Assembly (NCBI RefSeq): GCF_017352135.1 | Contig: NZ_CP071454.1 | Span: 4,055,001 to 4,119,000, forward strand | Source of the DNA: Rhizobium lentis | GTDB lineage: Bacteria > Pseudomonadota > Alphaproteobacteria > Rhizobiales > Rhizobiaceae | Direction: 5' to 3' | DNA length: 64,000 nt | Shown: piece after piece, positions 27,700 to 37,381 of the stretch | Layout of the letters: each line of letters opens with the position of its first letter | Numbering within the stretch: the stretch's first letter is position 1 | Notes under the pieces: model-generated | The model's database searches: none | What the model was told of the DNA's origin: nothing | The model's input: only the letters and a program-made list of their open reading frames with translations | Translations under genes and position numbers: made by a program

Positions 27700-30617
27700 T
27701 CCGCCGCAACCGCCTTTTTGGCCGGCCGACGCTCCAGCAATTCCCTCAGGAACTGGCCGGTATAGGAACGCTTTTCCCTGACGATCGCCTCAGGCGTGCC
27801 GACGGCCACGATTTCGCCGCCGCCATCACCGCCCTCGGGGCCGAAATCGAGCACCCAGTCGGCCGTCTTGATCACTTCGAGATTGTGCTCGATCACCACC
27901 ACCGAATTGCCCTGATTGACCAGTTCATGCAACATTTCAAGCAGCTTGGCGACGTCGTGGAAATGCAGGCCGGTCGTCGGTTCGTCGAGAATATAGAGCG
28001 TGCGTCCGGTCGAGCGCTTCGACAGCTCCTTGGCGAGCTTGACGCGCTGCGCTTCGCCGCCCGAGAGCGTATTGGCCTGCTGGCCGACCTTGATATAACC
28101 GAGGCCGACATCCTTCAGCGATTGCAGCTTGTCGCGCACGGCAGGTACCGCTGCGAAGAAGTCGACGCCTTCCTCCACCGTCATGTCGAGCACGTCGGCG
28201 ATCGATTTCTGCTTGAAGGTGACGTCGAGCGTCTCCCGGTTATAGCGCTTGCCGTGGCAGACGTCGCAGGTGACGTAGACATCTGGCAGGAAGTGCATCT
28301 CGATCTTGATGACGCCGTCGCCCTGGCAGGCTTCGCAGCGCCCGCCCTTGACGTTGAAGGAGAAGCGGCCCGGCTGGTAGCCGCGCGCCTTGGCTTCCGG
28401 CAAGCCGGCGAACCAATCGCGGATCGGCGTGAAGGCGCCGGTATAGGTCGCCGGGTTCGAGCGCGGTGTCCGGCCGATCGGCGACTGGTCGATATCGATC
28501 ACCTTGTCGATATGCTCGAAACCATCGATCCGATCGTGGTCCGCAGGGATTTCACGCGCGCCCATCACACGGCGCGCCGCCGATTTATAAAGCGTCTCGA
28601 TCAGGAAGGTGGACTTGCCGCCGCCGGAAACGCCGGTCACCGCCGTGAAGACCCCGAGAGGGATCGACGCGGTAACGTTCTTCAGATTGTTGCCGCGCGC
28701 GCCGATTACCTTGATCTCGCGGCCCTTCTTCGGCTTGCGGCGCTCCTCGGGAACGGGAACGCCGAGCTCGCCCGAGAGATATTTGCCGGTCAGCGACTTC
28801 GGATTGTCCATGATGTCCTGCGGCGTGCCATGGGCGATGACCTGGCCGCCATGGATGCCGGCGGCCGGGCCGATATCGACCACATCATCAGCCGTCAGGA
28901 TCGCATCCTCGTCATGTTCGACGACGATGACGGTGTTGCCGATGTCGCGCAGGTGCTTCAGCGTGTCGAGCAGCCGGGCGTTGTCGCGCTGATGCAGGCC
29001 GATGGACGGCTCGTCGAGCACGTAGAGCACGCCCGTCAGGCCCGAGCCGATCTGCGAGGCGAGCCGGATGCGCTGGCTCTCGCCGCCCGACAGCGTGCCG
29101 GAGTTACGCGACAGGCTTAAATATTCCAGGCCGACATCGTTCAAAAAGCGCAAGCGGTCGCGGATTTCCTTGAGGATGCGGACAGCGATCTCGTTCTGCT
29201 TGGCATTGAAGGTCGCCGGCAGCGTCTCGAACCAGTCGCGCGCGATGCGGATCGACATCTCGGTTACTTCGCCGATATGCAGCCTGTTGATCTTCACGGC
29301 GAGTGCTTCCGGCTTCAGGCGGTAGCCGTTGCAGGCCGGACAGGGGGCGGCCGACATGAAGCGCTCGATATCCTCGCGCGCCCAGGCGGAATCGGTTTCC
29401 TTCCAGCGGCGCTCGAGATTGGTGATGATGCCTTCGAAATTCTTGTGCGTCGTATAAGAGCGGGCACCGTCGGCGTAGTGGAACTCGATCTTGTCGTCGG
29501 TGCCATTGAGGATGACGTCCTTGGCTTCGTCGGACAGGTCGTTCCAGCGGGTGCCGAGCTTGAAGCCATAATGTTTGCCGAGTGCTTCCAGCGTCTGATT
29601 GTAATAGGGCGAGGTCGATTTGGCCCAGGGCGCGATCGCCCCGTCGCGCAGCGTCCGTTCGGGCTCTGGCACGATCAGGTCGGGATCGATCTTCTGCTGG
29701 GCGCCGAGGCCATCGCAGGTCGGGCAGGCGCCGAAGGGATTGTTGAAGGAGAACAGCCGGGGTTCGATCTCCGGGATGGTGAAGCCCGAAACCGGGCAGG
29801 CGAATTTTTCCGAAAAAAGCATCCGCTCATGCGTCTCATTCAGCGACTTGTTGGCCGAGCCGCCGGCCGAGGTCTCCTCGGGGGGCAGCGGCTTGTCGGC
29901 GAATTCGGCGATCGCCAGCCCGTCGGCGAGCTTGAGGCAGGTTTCGAGACTGTCGGCCAGACGTGCCGACACATCCGGGCGCACGACGATGCGGTCGACC
30001 ACGACGTCGATGTCGTGCTTGTATTTCTTGTCGAGAACAGGCGCCTCGGCGATCTCGTAGAACTGGCCGTCGACCTTGACGCGCTGGAAGCCCTTCTTCA
30101 TCAGCTCCGCCAGTTCCTTCTTGTATTCGCCTTTGCGCCCGCGCACGAGCGGCGCGAGAATATAGAGACGGGTGCCCTCGCCGAAAGCGAGGATGCGGTC
30201 GACCATCTGGCTGACGGTCTGGCTCTCGATCGGCAGGCCGGTCGCCGGCGAATAGGGAACGCCGACGCGGGCAAAGAGCAGGCGCATATAGTCGTAGATC
30301 TCGGTGACGGTGCCGACCGTCGAGCGCGGATTGCGCGAGGTGGTCTTCTGCTCGATCGAGATCGCCGGAGAGAGCCCGTCGATCTGGTCGACATCGGGCT
30401 TCTGCATCATTTCGAGAAACTGCCGGGCATAGGCCGACAGGCTCTCGACATAACGCCGCTGGCCCTCGGCATAGATGGTGTCGAAGGCGAGCGAGGATTT
30501 GCCGGATCCCGAAAGCCCGGTCATGACGATCAGCTTGTTGCGCGGCAGATCGAGATCGATGCTCTTCAGATTGTGCTCGCGCGCGCCGCGGATGGAGATC
30601 GTCTTCAGTTCGCTCAT
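27696..30617 (-). CDS. uvrA: UvrABC system protein A
   Basis: A 973-residue damage-recognition ATPase of nucleotide excision repair. It has two ABC modules, with Walker [10 protein letters not shown] (residues 34-42) and GVSGGGKST. The C-terminal zinc module is intact (CEACQGDG...[10 protein letters not shown]). The first zinc site is altered: the CxxC pair reads C274-P-V-S277, while C298 and C301 remain, so one ligand is replaced by Ser. This variant is, to my knowledge, shared with other alphaproteobacteria. An SOS box lies 125 bp upstream. It is the first gene of a three-gene operon. Confidence 0.97.
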   Translation of the reverse strand: MSELKTISIRGAREHNLKSIDLDLPRNKLIVMTGLSGSGKSSLAFDTIYAEGQRRYVESLSAYARQFLEMMQKPDVDQIDGLSPAISIEQKTTSRNPRSTVGTVTEIYDYMRLLFARVGVPYSPATGLPIESQTVSQMVDRILAFGEGTRLYILAPLVRGRKGEYKKELAELMKKGFQRVKVDGQFYEIAEAPVLDKKYKHDIDVVVDRIVVRPDVSARLADSLETCLKLADGLAIAEFADKPLPPEETSAGGSANKSLNETHERMLFSEKFACPVSGFTIPEIEPRLFSFNNPFGACPTCDGLGAQQKIDPDLIVPEPERTLRDGAIAPWAKSTSPYYNQTLEALGKHYGFKLGTRWNDLSDEAKDVILNGTDDKIEFHYADGARSYTTHKNFEGIITNLERRWKETDSAWAREDIERFMSAAPCPACNGYRLKPEALAVKINRLHIGEVTEMSIRIARDWFETLPATFNAKQNEIAVRILKEIRDRLRFLNDVGLEYLSLSRNSGTLSGGESQRIRLASQIGSGLTGVLYVLDEPSIGLHQRDNARLLDTLKHLRDIGNTVIVVEHDEDAILTADDVVDIGPAAGIHGGQVIAHGTPQDIMDNPKSLTGKYLSGELGVPVPEERRKPKKGREIKVIGARGNNLKNVTASIPLGVFTAVTGVSGGGKSTFLIETLYKSAARRVMGAREIPADHDRIDGFEHIDKVIDIDQSPIGRTPRSNPATYTGAFTPIRDWFAGLPEAKARGYQPGRFSFNVKGGRCEACQGDGVIKIEMHFLPDVYVTCDVCHGKRYNRETLDVTFKQKSIADVLDMTVEEGVDFFAAVPAVRDKLQSLKDVGLGYIKVGQQANTLSGGEAQRVKLAKELSKRSTGRTLYILDEPTTGLHFHDVAKLLEMLHELVNQGNSVVVIEHNLEVIKTADWVLDFGPEGGDGGGEIVAVGTPEAIVREKRSYTGQFLRELLERRPAKKAVAAE

Positions 30618-30741
30618 CGTCTCTGCTTTGGTTTTCTGGATAACAGCCCTTATTTAGTGATGCCGACCGGCGAGTCGAGGCTGAATATCCTGGATGGCTC
30701 AAGGTTTTCGATTCTGTTGACAGGATCATAAGGATAAACTA

Positions 30742-30756
30742 GAACAAATAAAGAAC
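30742..30756 (-). promoter_or_regulatory. LexA (SOS) box of uvrA
   Basis: GAAC-N7-GAAC (GTTC-N7-GTTC on the minus strand) is the established rhizobial LexA operator, previously described for recA and uvrA of this group. It lies in the uvrA-ssb divergent region, 125 bp from uvrA and 146 bp from ssb, so it could affect both. Confidence 0.85.
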
Positions 30757-30901
30757 AAAATTCCTGATGGATGCATGCGGCTTTCTGATGGATAAACATG
30801 TGGATTAAATGCCGCCCATGCGCATCGGCGGTCCGTGATGGTTTAAGGTGCGCCGATCGATTGAAACGCCGCCGGGCAGGGCGGCAGGCAGGGTGAGAAG
30901 C

Positions 30902-31411
30902 ATGGCTGGTAGCGTGAACAAGGTAATTCTGGTTGGAAACGTGGGTGCCGACCCCGAAATCCGCCGCACTCAGGACGGCCGGCCGATCGCCAATCTTCGT
31001 ATCGCGACCTCGGAGACCTGGCGTGACCGCAATTCCGGTGAACGTCGCGAAAAGACCGAGTGGCACACGGTCGTCGTCTTCAACGAAGGCCTCTGCAAGG
31101 TCGTCGAGCAATATGTGAAGAAGGGCGCCAAGCTCTATGTCGAAGGCCAACTGCAGACCCGCAAGTGGCAGGATCAGCAGGGCCAGGACCGTTACTCGAC
31201 GGAAGTGGTGCTGCAGGGCTTCAATTCGACGCTAACCATGCTCGATGGCCGCGGCGATGGCGGTGGCGCGAGCTCCGGCTTCGGCGGCGGCCGCGGCAGC
31301 AGCAATGATTACGGCGACGACTACGGCGCCCCGTCATCCTCCTCCTCGTCGAGCCGCGGCGGTGGCGGCGGCAACTTCTCGCGCGATCTCGACGACGACA
31401 TCCCGTTCTGA
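30902..31411 (+). CDS. ssb: Single-stranded DNA-binding protein
   Basis: A 169-residue SSB. Residues 1 to about 110 are the OB fold ([34 protein letters not shown]), followed by a Gly/Ser-rich linker and the acidic tip DLDDDIPF that recruits repair and replication partners. The start at 30902 gives the normal N-terminus MAGSVNKV; an open frame upstream to 30848 is not family-like. It is divergent from uvrA and ends at a strong terminator. Confidence 0.97.
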   Translation: MAGSVNKVILVGNVGADPEIRRTQDGRPIANLRIATSETWRDRNSGERREKTEWHTVVVFNEGLCKVVEQYVKKGAKLYVEGQLQTRKWQDQQGQDRYSTEVVLQGFNSTLTMLDGRGDGGGASSGFGGGRGSSNDYGDDYGAPSSSSSSSRGGGGGNFSRDLDDDIPF

Positions 31412-31441
31412 TCGGCCGCCCTTCCTGTTATAGAGCGTCTG

Positions 31442-31477
31442 AGAGCATGATGCCCCACTCGGCGTCATGCTCTTTTT
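31442..31477 (+). terminator. Rho-independent terminator after ssb
   Basis: A 13-bp stem starting AGAGCATGA with a six-base loop is followed by TTTTT. Confidence 0.9.
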
Positions 31478-31534
31478 CTTTAATCCTCGGCGGATGAGCC
31501 GGATCGGCTCTGTCCTGTGGCATCTGCCATCATT

Positions 31535-32182
31535 TCAATGCGGCGTCGCGCTGATGAGATTGAGCGCTGCTTTCGCGCCGTCGACGACGAACTGCACAGC
31601 AAGGGCGGCGAGGATGACGCCGAGGAGGCGCGTCAGGATTGCCCGGCCGGTGACGCCGAGGAAACGGTCGAGCCTTTCGGCGATCAGCAGCGTCAGGAAG
31701 GTCAGCAGCAGAATGGCGGCGATGACGCCGATCAACTGGGCTTTTTCGACCGAGGTCGCCAGCGTGCCGGACAAGAGGATGGTCGCCGAAATCGCGCCGG
31801 GTCCGGCGATCAGCGGCAGGGCTAGGGGAAAGACGGCGATATTCTCGATGTGATCCTTGGTGATCGCCACCTCGGTCGTCTTCTCCTTGCGGTCCTGCCT
31901 CTTCTCGAACACCATCTCGAAGGCGATCCAGAAGAGCAGGAGCCCGCCGGCAAGACGGAAGGCGCCGATCGAGATCCCGAGAACGCCGAGCACGCCTGCG
32001 CCGAACAGGGCGAAGATGGCGAGGATGATGAAGGCAATGGTCGAACCGCGCAAAGCTACCTGCCTGCGTTCGGCGCGGCTCATACCGATCGTCAGCCCCA
32101 GGAAGAGCGGCGCGAGCCCCGGCGGGTCGATGGTGACGATGAGCGTCGTGAAGGCGTTGATCAACTGGTCGGCGCTTGCCAT
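31535..32182 (-). CDS. MarC family integral membrane protein
   Basis: A 215-residue inner-membrane protein with six hydrophobic helices and the MarC/UPF0056 motifs TIDPPGLAPLFLGLT (near the start) and FPLALPLIAGPGAIS (centre). Transport activity is suspected for the family but not established, and an early link to multiple antibiotic resistance was not upheld in E. coli. It converges on ssb and is divergent from gyrA. Confidence 0.9.
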   Translation of the reverse strand: MASADQLINAFTTLIVTIDPPGLAPLFLGLTIGMSRAERRQVALRGSTIAFIILAIFALFGAGVLGVLGISIGAFRLAGGLLLFWIAFEMVFEKRQDRKEKTTEVAITKDHIENIAVFPLALPLIAGPGAISATILLSGTLATSVEKAQLIGVIAAILLLTFLTLLIAERLDRFLGVTGRAILTRLLGVILAALAVQFVVDGAKAALNLISATPH

Positions 32183-32327
32183 CGTCTCTCCGGAACATCA
32201 TATGGATGTGTGGTTCTTGATGATTGTGAAGCGGCGGTTCCGATTTGGCAAATACCCCGCCGCCGCCCGCGGCGGATTTGTCCGGTCCGGCCGCGAAACA
32301 TCGACGCTTCACCCTCTTTAAGCCGCA

Positions 32328-32375
32328 AAAGCCTGTTCAAAAAGGCGCTCAGAAATTGGCGTGGGAACAGGCTTT
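32328..32375. repeat. Long-armed inverted repeat in the gyrA leader
   Basis: AAAGCCTGTTC (32328-32338) is repeated as its exact complement at 32365-32375 with 26 bp between. It lies 46 bp before the gyrA start and could form a transcript hairpin or act as an operator. No T run follows on the plus strand. Confidence 0.45.
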
Positions 32376-32420
32376 CCGCTATAAATCTTCAAGTGATTCT
32401 AGAAGAGATCGTGATCTGTT

Positions 32421-35219
32421 TTGACTGAGCAAACACCCCCCGGCGGCGGGAAGCTCCCGCCAGGCATCGAGCCTATCTCCATCATGGAGGAAATGCAGCG
32501 GTCGTATCTCGATTACGCCATGAGCGTCATCGTCAGCCGCGCGCTGCCCGACGTGCGCGACGGCCTGAAGCCCGTGCACCGGCGCATCCTCTACGGCATG
32601 TCCGAGCTTGGCATCGACTGGAACAAGAAATACGTCAAATGCGCCCGCGTCACCGGCGACGTGATGGGTAAATACCATCCGCACGGCAATGCCGCGATCT
32701 ATGACGCGCTTGCCCGCATGGCGCAGCCTTGGTCGCTGCGTCTGCCGCTGATCGACGGTCAGGGCAATTTCGGCTCGGTCGACGGCGACCCGCCGGCGGC
32801 CGAACGTTACACCGAATGCCGGCTGGAGAAGGCCGCCCATTCGCTGCTCGACGATCTCGACAAGGAAACCGTCGACTTCCGCGACAACTATGACGGCACA
32901 CTTTCCGAGCCGGTCGTGGTTCCCGCCAAGTTCCCGAACCTGCTGGTCAACGGCGCCGGCGGTATCGCCGTCGGCATGGCGACCAACATTCCGCCGCACA
33001 ATCTCTCCGAAGTCATCGACGGCTGCATTGCGCTGATCAACGATCCGGCGATCGAGCTGCCGGAGCTGATGCAGATCATTCCGGGCCCCGATTTCCCGAC
33101 AGGCGCGAAGATTCTCGGCCGTGCCGGCATCCGCTCCGCCTATGAGACCGGCCGCGGCTCGGTCATCATGCGCGGCGTCGCCAATATCGAACCGATGCGC
33201 GGCGACCGTGAACAGATCATCATCACCGAGATTCCCTATCAGGTGAACAAGGCGACGATGATCGAGAAGATGGCCGAGCTGGTGCGCGAAAAGCGCATCG
33301 AAGGCATCTCCGATCTCCGCGACGAATCCGACCGCCAGGGCTATCGGGTCGTCATCGAGCTGAAGCGCGACGCCAATGCCGAGGTCATCCTCAACCAGCT
33401 CTATCGCTATACGCCGCTGCAGACCTCCTTCGGATGCAACATGGTGGCGCTGAACGGCGGCAAGCCGGAGCAGCTGACGCTGCTCGACATGCTGCGGGCC
33501 TTCGTCTCCTTCCGCGAAGAGGTCGTTAGCCGAAGAACGAAATTCCTGCTGCGCAAGGCGCGCGAGCGGGCCCACGTGTTGGTTGGTCTCGCCATTGCCG
33601 TTGCCAATATCGACGAAGTCATCCGCGTCATCCGCCAGGCGCCGGATCCGCAGTCGGCACGCGAAGAGCTGATGACGCGCCGCTGGCCGGCTGAAGATGT
33701 CGAAAGCCTGATCCGTCTGATCGACGATCCGCGCCACCGCATCAACGATGACCTGACTTATAACCTCTCCGAAGAGCAGGCGCGCGCTATCCTCGAGCTG
33801 CGCCTTGCGCGTCTGACCGCACTTGGTCGCGACGAAATCGGTGATGAACTCAATAAGATAGGCGAGGAAATTCGGGACTACCTCGATATTCTTTCCTCGC
33901 GCGTGCGCATCCAGACGATCGTCAAGGACGAGCTTACCGCGGTCCGCGACGAGTTCGGTACGCCGCGCCGCACCGAGATCGTCGATGGCGGCCTCGAAAT
34001 GGACGACGAGGATCTGATCGCCCGCGAGGACATGGTCGTCACGGTCTCGCATCTCGGCTACATCAAGCGCGTGCCGCTGACCACCTACCGAGCCCAGCGC
34101 CGCGGAGGCAAGGGCCGCTCCGGCATGACGACACGCGACGAAGATTTTGTTAGCCGGCTATTTGTGGTCAATACCCATACGCCGGTGCTGTTCTTCTCCT
34201 CGCGCGGTATCGTCTACAAGGAAAAGGTCTGGCGCCTGCCGATCGGCACTCCGACCTCGCGCGGCAAAGCGTTGATCAACATGCTGCCGCTCGAACCCGG
34301 CGAGCGCATCACCACCATCCTGCCTTTGCCCGAGGACGAGGCGAGCTGGGATAATTTAGACGTCATGTTCTCGACGACCCGCGGCACGGTTCGCCGCAAC
34401 AAGCTGTCGGACTTCGTGCAGGTCAACCGCAACGGCAAGATCGCCATGAAGCTCGAGGAGGAGGGCGATGAAATCCTCTCCGTCGAGACCTGCACCGATC
34501 AGGACGACGTGCTCCTGACGACGGCGCTCGGCCAGTGCATCCGCTTCTCCGTTGACGACGTACGCGTCTTTGCCGGACGCAACTCGATCGGTGTGCGCGG
34601 CATCAATCTCGGCGAGGGCGACCGCATCATCTCGATGACGATCGTCGGCCATGTCGATGCCGAGCCGTGGGAGCGCGCCGCCTACCTCAAGCGCTCCGCC
34701 GCCGAACGCCGCGCGATAGGCGTTGATGAAGAGGATATCGCTCTGGTTGGCGAAGAGGTCACCGAAGAGGGGCAGCTTTCGGACGAGCGCTACGAAGAGC
34801 TGAAGGCGCGCGAGCAATTCGTGCTCACCGTCTCCGAGAAGGGCTTCGGCAAGCGTTCCTCCTCCTACGACTTCCGCATCTCCGGTCGTGGTGGCAAGGG
34901 CATCCGCGCCACCGATACGTCGAAGACCGGCGAGATTGGCGAACTGGTCGCCGCCTTCCCGGTCGATGACGGCGATCAGATCATGCTGGTCTCCGATGGC
35001 GGTCAGCTGATCCGCGTCCCGGTCGGCGGCATCCGCATCGCCAGCCGCGCCACCAAGGGCGTCACCATCTTCTCGACGGCCAAGGACGAGAAGGTCGTCT
35101 CGGTCGAGCGCATCAGCGAGCCGGAAGAGGATGAGGCTGACGGAGCCGTCGATGCGGCCGAAGGCGCCGAGGAGACGCCGGGTGCCGGTGGCGATCCGGG
35201 CGGTGCTGCTGAGGAATGA
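32421..35219 (+). CDS. gyrA: DNA gyrase subunit A
   Basis: A 932-residue type II topoisomerase subunit that cleaves and rejoins DNA. The catalytic Tyr130 lies in [10 protein letters not shown] (E. coli Tyr122), and the GyrA box QRRGGKG is present in the C-terminal wrapping domain. The start is a TTG at 32421; no in-frame ATG precedes the conserved [23 protein letters not shown]. Residue 91, equal to E. coli Ser83 of the quinolone region, is Ala, while Asp95 (E. coli Asp87) is kept. The acidic tail after about residue 895 is typical of this lineage. Confidence 0.97.
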   Translation: MTEQTPPGGGKLPPGIEPISIMEEMQRSYLDYAMSVIVSRALPDVRDGLKPVHRRILYGMSELGIDWNKKYVKCARVTGDVMGKYHPHGNAAIYDALARMAQPWSLRLPLIDGQGNFGSVDGDPPAAERYTECRLEKAAHSLLDDLDKETVDFRDNYDGTLSEPVVVPAKFPNLLVNGAGGIAVGMATNIPPHNLSEVIDGCIALINDPAIELPELMQIIPGPDFPTGAKILGRAGIRSAYETGRGSVIMRGVANIEPMRGDREQIIITEIPYQVNKATMIEKMAELVREKRIEGISDLRDESDRQGYRVVIELKRDANAEVILNQLYRYTPLQTSFGCNMVALNGGKPEQLTLLDMLRAFVSFREEVVSRRTKFLLRKARERAHVLVGLAIAVANIDEVIRVIRQAPDPQSAREELMTRRWPAEDVESLIRLIDDPRHRINDDLTYNLSEEQARAILELRLARLTALGRDEIGDELNKIGEEIRDYLDILSSRVRIQTIVKDELTAVRDEFGTPRRTEIVDGGLEMDDEDLIAREDMVVTVSHLGYIKRVPLTTYRAQRRGGKGRSGMTTRDEDFVSRLFVVNTHTPVLFFSSRGIVYKEKVWRLPIGTPTSRGKALINMLPLEPGERITTILPLPEDEASWDNLDVMFSTTRGTVRRNKLSDFVQVNRNGKIAMKLEEEGDEILSVETCTDQDDVLLTTALGQCIRFSVDDVRVFAGRNSIGVRGINLGEGDRIISMTIVGHVDAEPWERAAYLKRSAAERRAIGVDEEDIALVGEEVTEEGQLSDERYEELKAREQFVLTVSEKGFGKRSSSYDFRISGRGGKGIRATDTSKTGEIGELVAAFPVDDGDQIMLVSDGGQLIRVPVGGIRIASRATKGVTIFSTAKDEKVVSVERISEPEEDEADGAVDAAEGAEETPGAGGDPGGAAEE

Positions 35220-35230
35220 TGAAGTGAACG

Positions 35231-35254
35231 GGGCGGCTTTCGAGCCGCCCTTTT
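35231..35254 (+). terminator. Rho-independent terminator after gyrA
   Basis: An 8-bp stem GGGCGGCT/AGCCGCCC closes a TTCG tetraloop, followed by TTTT, 11 bp after the gyrA stop. Confidence 0.9.
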
Positions 35255-35335
35255 CTATTGACCCGCCGGTGCGTGCCGAAGTCGTACATCCCATGCGGCC
35301 CGATCGAGCAAGCCGTTTGAGTGTGTTCATTGCCC

Positions 35336-35371
35336 AAGAAAAAAGCCGGACGCTGGGTGCATCCGGCTTTT
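35336..35371 (-). terminator. Terminator of the small membrane-protein operon
   Basis: Read on the minus strand, TCCGGC-type stem AAAAGCCGGA...TCCGGCTTTT with an 11-base loop runs into TTTTTTCTT. It lies 52 bp past the stop of the 46-residue gene. The A/T ends make it potentially bidirectional. Confidence 0.8.
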
Positions 35372-35422
35372 GAAAGGCCCAGGCGGCGAAAGGGCGCCGC
35401 GCGCGGGTGGGGAAAAGGAATG

Positions 35423-35563
35423 TCAGAAGGCGCTATGTTTTTCGTTGAGCGCCTTGACCTCTTCGGTCTCACGTCTGAGCGCTGAAATCGTCGAGGCCAC
35501 GGACACGATAAACATGACGCTGATGAGGGCGGTGAGCACTGTCAAGATCGTGAACATAGGCAT
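35423..35563 (-). CDS. Small single-helix membrane protein, 46 residues
   Basis: A very short gene that begins MPMFTILTVLTALISVMFIV, i.e. one hydrophobic helix (about residues 4-27), followed by a charged helix (RRETEEVKALNEKHSAF). AGGAAAGG lies a few bases upstream of the start (35566-35573 on the minus strand). It follows the 51-residue gene by 29 bp and ends before a strong terminator, so the two look like an operon. I do not recognise the family. Start, ribosome site, helix and terminator together support a real gene. Confidence 0.6.
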   Translation of the reverse strand: MPMFTILTVLTALISVMFIVSVASTISALRRETEEVKALNEKHSAF

Positions 35564-35592
35564 TCCTTTCCTGGGGAGTTGCGTTCTGCCCC

Positions 35593-35748
35593 TCAGTACT
35601 GACCCAGTACGGCCGTGCGGGCCGAAGCATAGGGGCCATAAACTTTGGAGGTATCGACCTTCTGATCATAAAGAGCGACAGTTGCGGTGAGCATGCCCGT
35701 GACCATGACCATCCAGAGCACGTTAATCATCGTAATCTTGCCGGGCAT
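35593..35748 (-). CDS. Small single-helix membrane protein, 51 residues
   Basis: The gene starts MPGKITMINVLWMVMVTGML and has one membrane helix (about residues 8-27) followed by a soluble tail with several Tyr (YDQKVDTSKVYGPYASARTAVLGQY). AGGAAGG lies 8 bp before the start. It is the first gene of the pair 35748-35423. A 39-bp dyad with a -10-like element lies 108-146 bp upstream (35856-35894). The family is not known to me. Confidence 0.62.
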   Translation of the reverse strand: MPGKITMINVLWMVMVTGMLTATVALYDQKVDTSKVYGPYASARTAVLGQY

Positions 35749-35855
35749 CTTTAGTCCTTCCTGCCGCGCTTTGACGCATTTCTGTGTCGGTTGAGTGAAC
35801 GCATCCGTTTAAAAATGGTTCCGCCGGATGTTGAGGGGTGTTTACCAATGCCGAT

Positions 35856-35894
35856 CTGAAGCCTCCTTGAATGTCTCGTTCATCTGGCGTTCAG
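35856..35894 (-). promoter_or_regulatory. 39-bp four-half-site dyad, copy A
   Basis: CTGAAG-N5-TTGAAT-N5-GTTCAT-N5-GTTCAG: four hexamers with identical 5-bp spacers, arranged as two inverted pairs. Downstream on the minus strand TAAACA follows about 11 bp after the dyad, a candidate -10 element for the 51-residue gene. The right half also fits GTTC-N7-GTTC (LexA). It overlaps the stop codon of the 57-residue gene. Confidence 0.6.
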
Positions 35895-36064
35895 ATTCGA
35901 AGTCCGGTTTTGTCGCGCAGCCGGCTCTGGGCGCGCACGATCGCTGCGTGTTCGGCAAGCTCCGGTCTCACCCAGTTCAGCGCGTAGCGATCGGCGAAAA
36001 AACCATAGGCCGCCTCGGCGGCGAGGGAGAAAATGACGGCAGATGCAACGAGCACGATCAGCAT
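35891..36064 (-). CDS. Small exported or membrane protein, 57 residues
   Basis: The N-terminus MLIVLVASAVIFSLAAEAAY is a hydrophobic helix or signal sequence (residues 2-20), followed by a soluble, mostly charged tail (ADRYALNWVRPELAEHAAI...). The ribosome site is weak (GAGAT). A longer start at 36106 would add 14 residues (PFRHPALPERPRS) that would spoil the signal-like start, so 36064 is preferred. It is preceded by dyad copy B, 79 bp upstream. Unknown family. Confidence 0.5.
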   Translation of the reverse strand: MLIVLVASAVIFSLAAEAAYGFFADRYALNWVRPELAEHAAIVRAQSRLRDKTGLRI

Positions 36065-36142
36065 GGATCTCGGTCTTTCGGGGAGCGCCGGATGCCGGAA
36101 TGGCATCGGCTGGGTTGATGTTCCGAGTTAAGCAGATCCCGT

Positions 36143-36181
36143 CTGAAACGGCCTTGAATGGCATGTTCATCCGCTGTTCAG
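36143..36181 (-). promoter_or_regulatory. 39-bp four-half-site dyad, copy B
   Basis: CTGAAA-N5-TTGAAT-N5-GTTCAT-N5-GTTCAG, the same architecture and spacing as copy A 287 bp away, with two inner spacers unrelated in sequence. TTAACT lies 12 bp beyond it on the minus strand as a possible -10. It also sits 80 bp upstream of coaD on the plus strand. Confidence 0.6.
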
Positions 36182-36260
36182 CCCCGCGGCGCGACCGGGT
36201 AAATGACTTGCGGCGAGTCCGCATCCGTGACAAAAGGCGTCAAACCAACGGCCGGACCAC

Positions 36261-36755
36261 ATGACGACAGCTTTTTATCCTGGGTCCTTCGACCCGATCA
36301 CCAACGGACATGTGGATGTTCTGGTCCAGGCCCTGAACGTCGCCGAAAAAGTCATTGTCGCGATCGGCATCCATCCCGGCAAGGCCCCGCTCTTTTCGTT
36401 CGAAGAGAGGGCCGAACTGATCCGCCTTTCGCTGGCTGAAGCGCTGCCCGGCAAGACCGGCAACGTCACTGTCGTCGCCTTCGACAATCTGGTCGTCGAT
36501 GCCGCCCGCGCCCACGGCGCCACCCTTCTGATCCGCGGCCTTCGCGACGGCACGGATCTTGACTACGAGATGCAGATGGCCGGCATGAACAGGACAATGG
36601 CGCCCGATATCCAGACCATCTTTTTGCCGGCCGGCACGGCTTCACGGCCCATAACCGCCACATTGGTCCGCCAGATCGCCGCCATGGGCGGCGATGTCAG
36701 CGCTTTCGTGCCGGCCGCCGTCTTGCAAGCCCTCAAATCCAAGCGCAAAGACTAG
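36261..36755 (+). CDS. coaD: Phosphopantetheine adenylyltransferase
   Basis: A 164-residue enzyme for the fourth step of coenzyme A synthesis. The nucleotidyltransferase motif TNGH occurs near residue 14 ([15 protein letters not shown]), and the family segments [20 protein letters not shown] and [20 protein letters not shown] are intact. The start ATG follows GGACCAC. It is followed by two cyclophilins on the same strand. Confidence 0.96.
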   Translation: MTTAFYPGSFDPITNGHVDVLVQALNVAEKVIVAIGIHPGKAPLFSFEERAELIRLSLAEALPGKTGNVTVVAFDNLVVDAARAHGATLLIRGLRDGTDLDYEMQMAGMNRTMAPDIQTIFLPAGTASRPITATLVRQIAAMGGDVSAFVPAAVLQALKSKRKD

Positions 36756-36780
36756 GCCGATAACGCCCAACGGAGCTCAC

Positions 36781-37353
36781 ATGAAACTCTTTTATCTCGC
36801 ATTTGCCGGCGTGCTTTATCTCGCCTCTTTTGCCGGCGATGCCTTCGCCCAGTCAGCCGATCATTATCTCACCATCCAGCTGAAGAACGGCCCTGTCGTC
36901 ATTCAGCTGATGCCCGACGTCGCGCCGAAGCATGTCGCCCAGATCGAGGCGCTGGCCAAGAAGGGCGAATATGACAATGTTGCCTTCCACCGCGTTATCC
37001 CGGGCTTTATGGCCCAGACCGGCGATGTGAAATACGGCAACATGGAAAAGAACTTCGACGCGAGCCAGGCCGGTACCGGCGGCTCCGATCTGCCTGACCT
37101 GCCAGCCGAATTCTCCAAGACTCCGTTTGTTCGGGGCACGGTCGGCATGGCGCGCGCTCAGGATCCGAATTCTGCCAATTCGCAGTTCTTCATCATGTTC
37201 GCCGACGGTTCCTTCCTTAATGGCCAGTACACGGTCGTCGGCAAGGTTGTTTCCGGCATGGAAAACGTCGACAAGATCAAGAAGGGCGAAGGCCAGAACG
37301 GCGAAGTCAGCAATCCCGACCGGATGATCAAGGTCACGCTGGGCAAGAAGTAA
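36781..37353 (+). CDS. ppiA: Exported cyclophilin-type peptidyl-prolyl isomerase
   Basis: A 190-residue cyclophilin with a signal peptide (residues 1-23, cleavage after FAGDAFA), so it folds proteins in the periplasm. Core motifs are FHRVIPGFMAQTGD, GTVGMARAQDPNSANSQFFIMF and TVVGKVVSGMENVDKIKKGEG. ATG at 36781 follows GGAGCT. It is next to a cytoplasmic paralogue, suggesting a tandem duplication. Confidence 0.94.
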   Translation: MKLFYLAFAGVLYLASFAGDAFAQSADHYLTIQLKNGPVVIQLMPDVAPKHVAQIEALAKKGEYDNVAFHRVIPGFMAQTGDVKYGNMEKNFDASQAGTGGSDLPDLPAEFSKTPFVRGTVGMARAQDPNSANSQFFIMFADGSFLNGQYTVVGKVVSGMENVDKIKKGEGQNGEVSNPDRMIKVTLGKK

Positions 37354-37381
37354 CCGACGAGAAGAAACAGAGGAGAAGACA

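Noticed and set aside
32379..34052. A 557-codon minus-strand open frame opposite gyrA
   Set aside because: Antisense to a conserved gene, no ribosome site and low-complexity composition.
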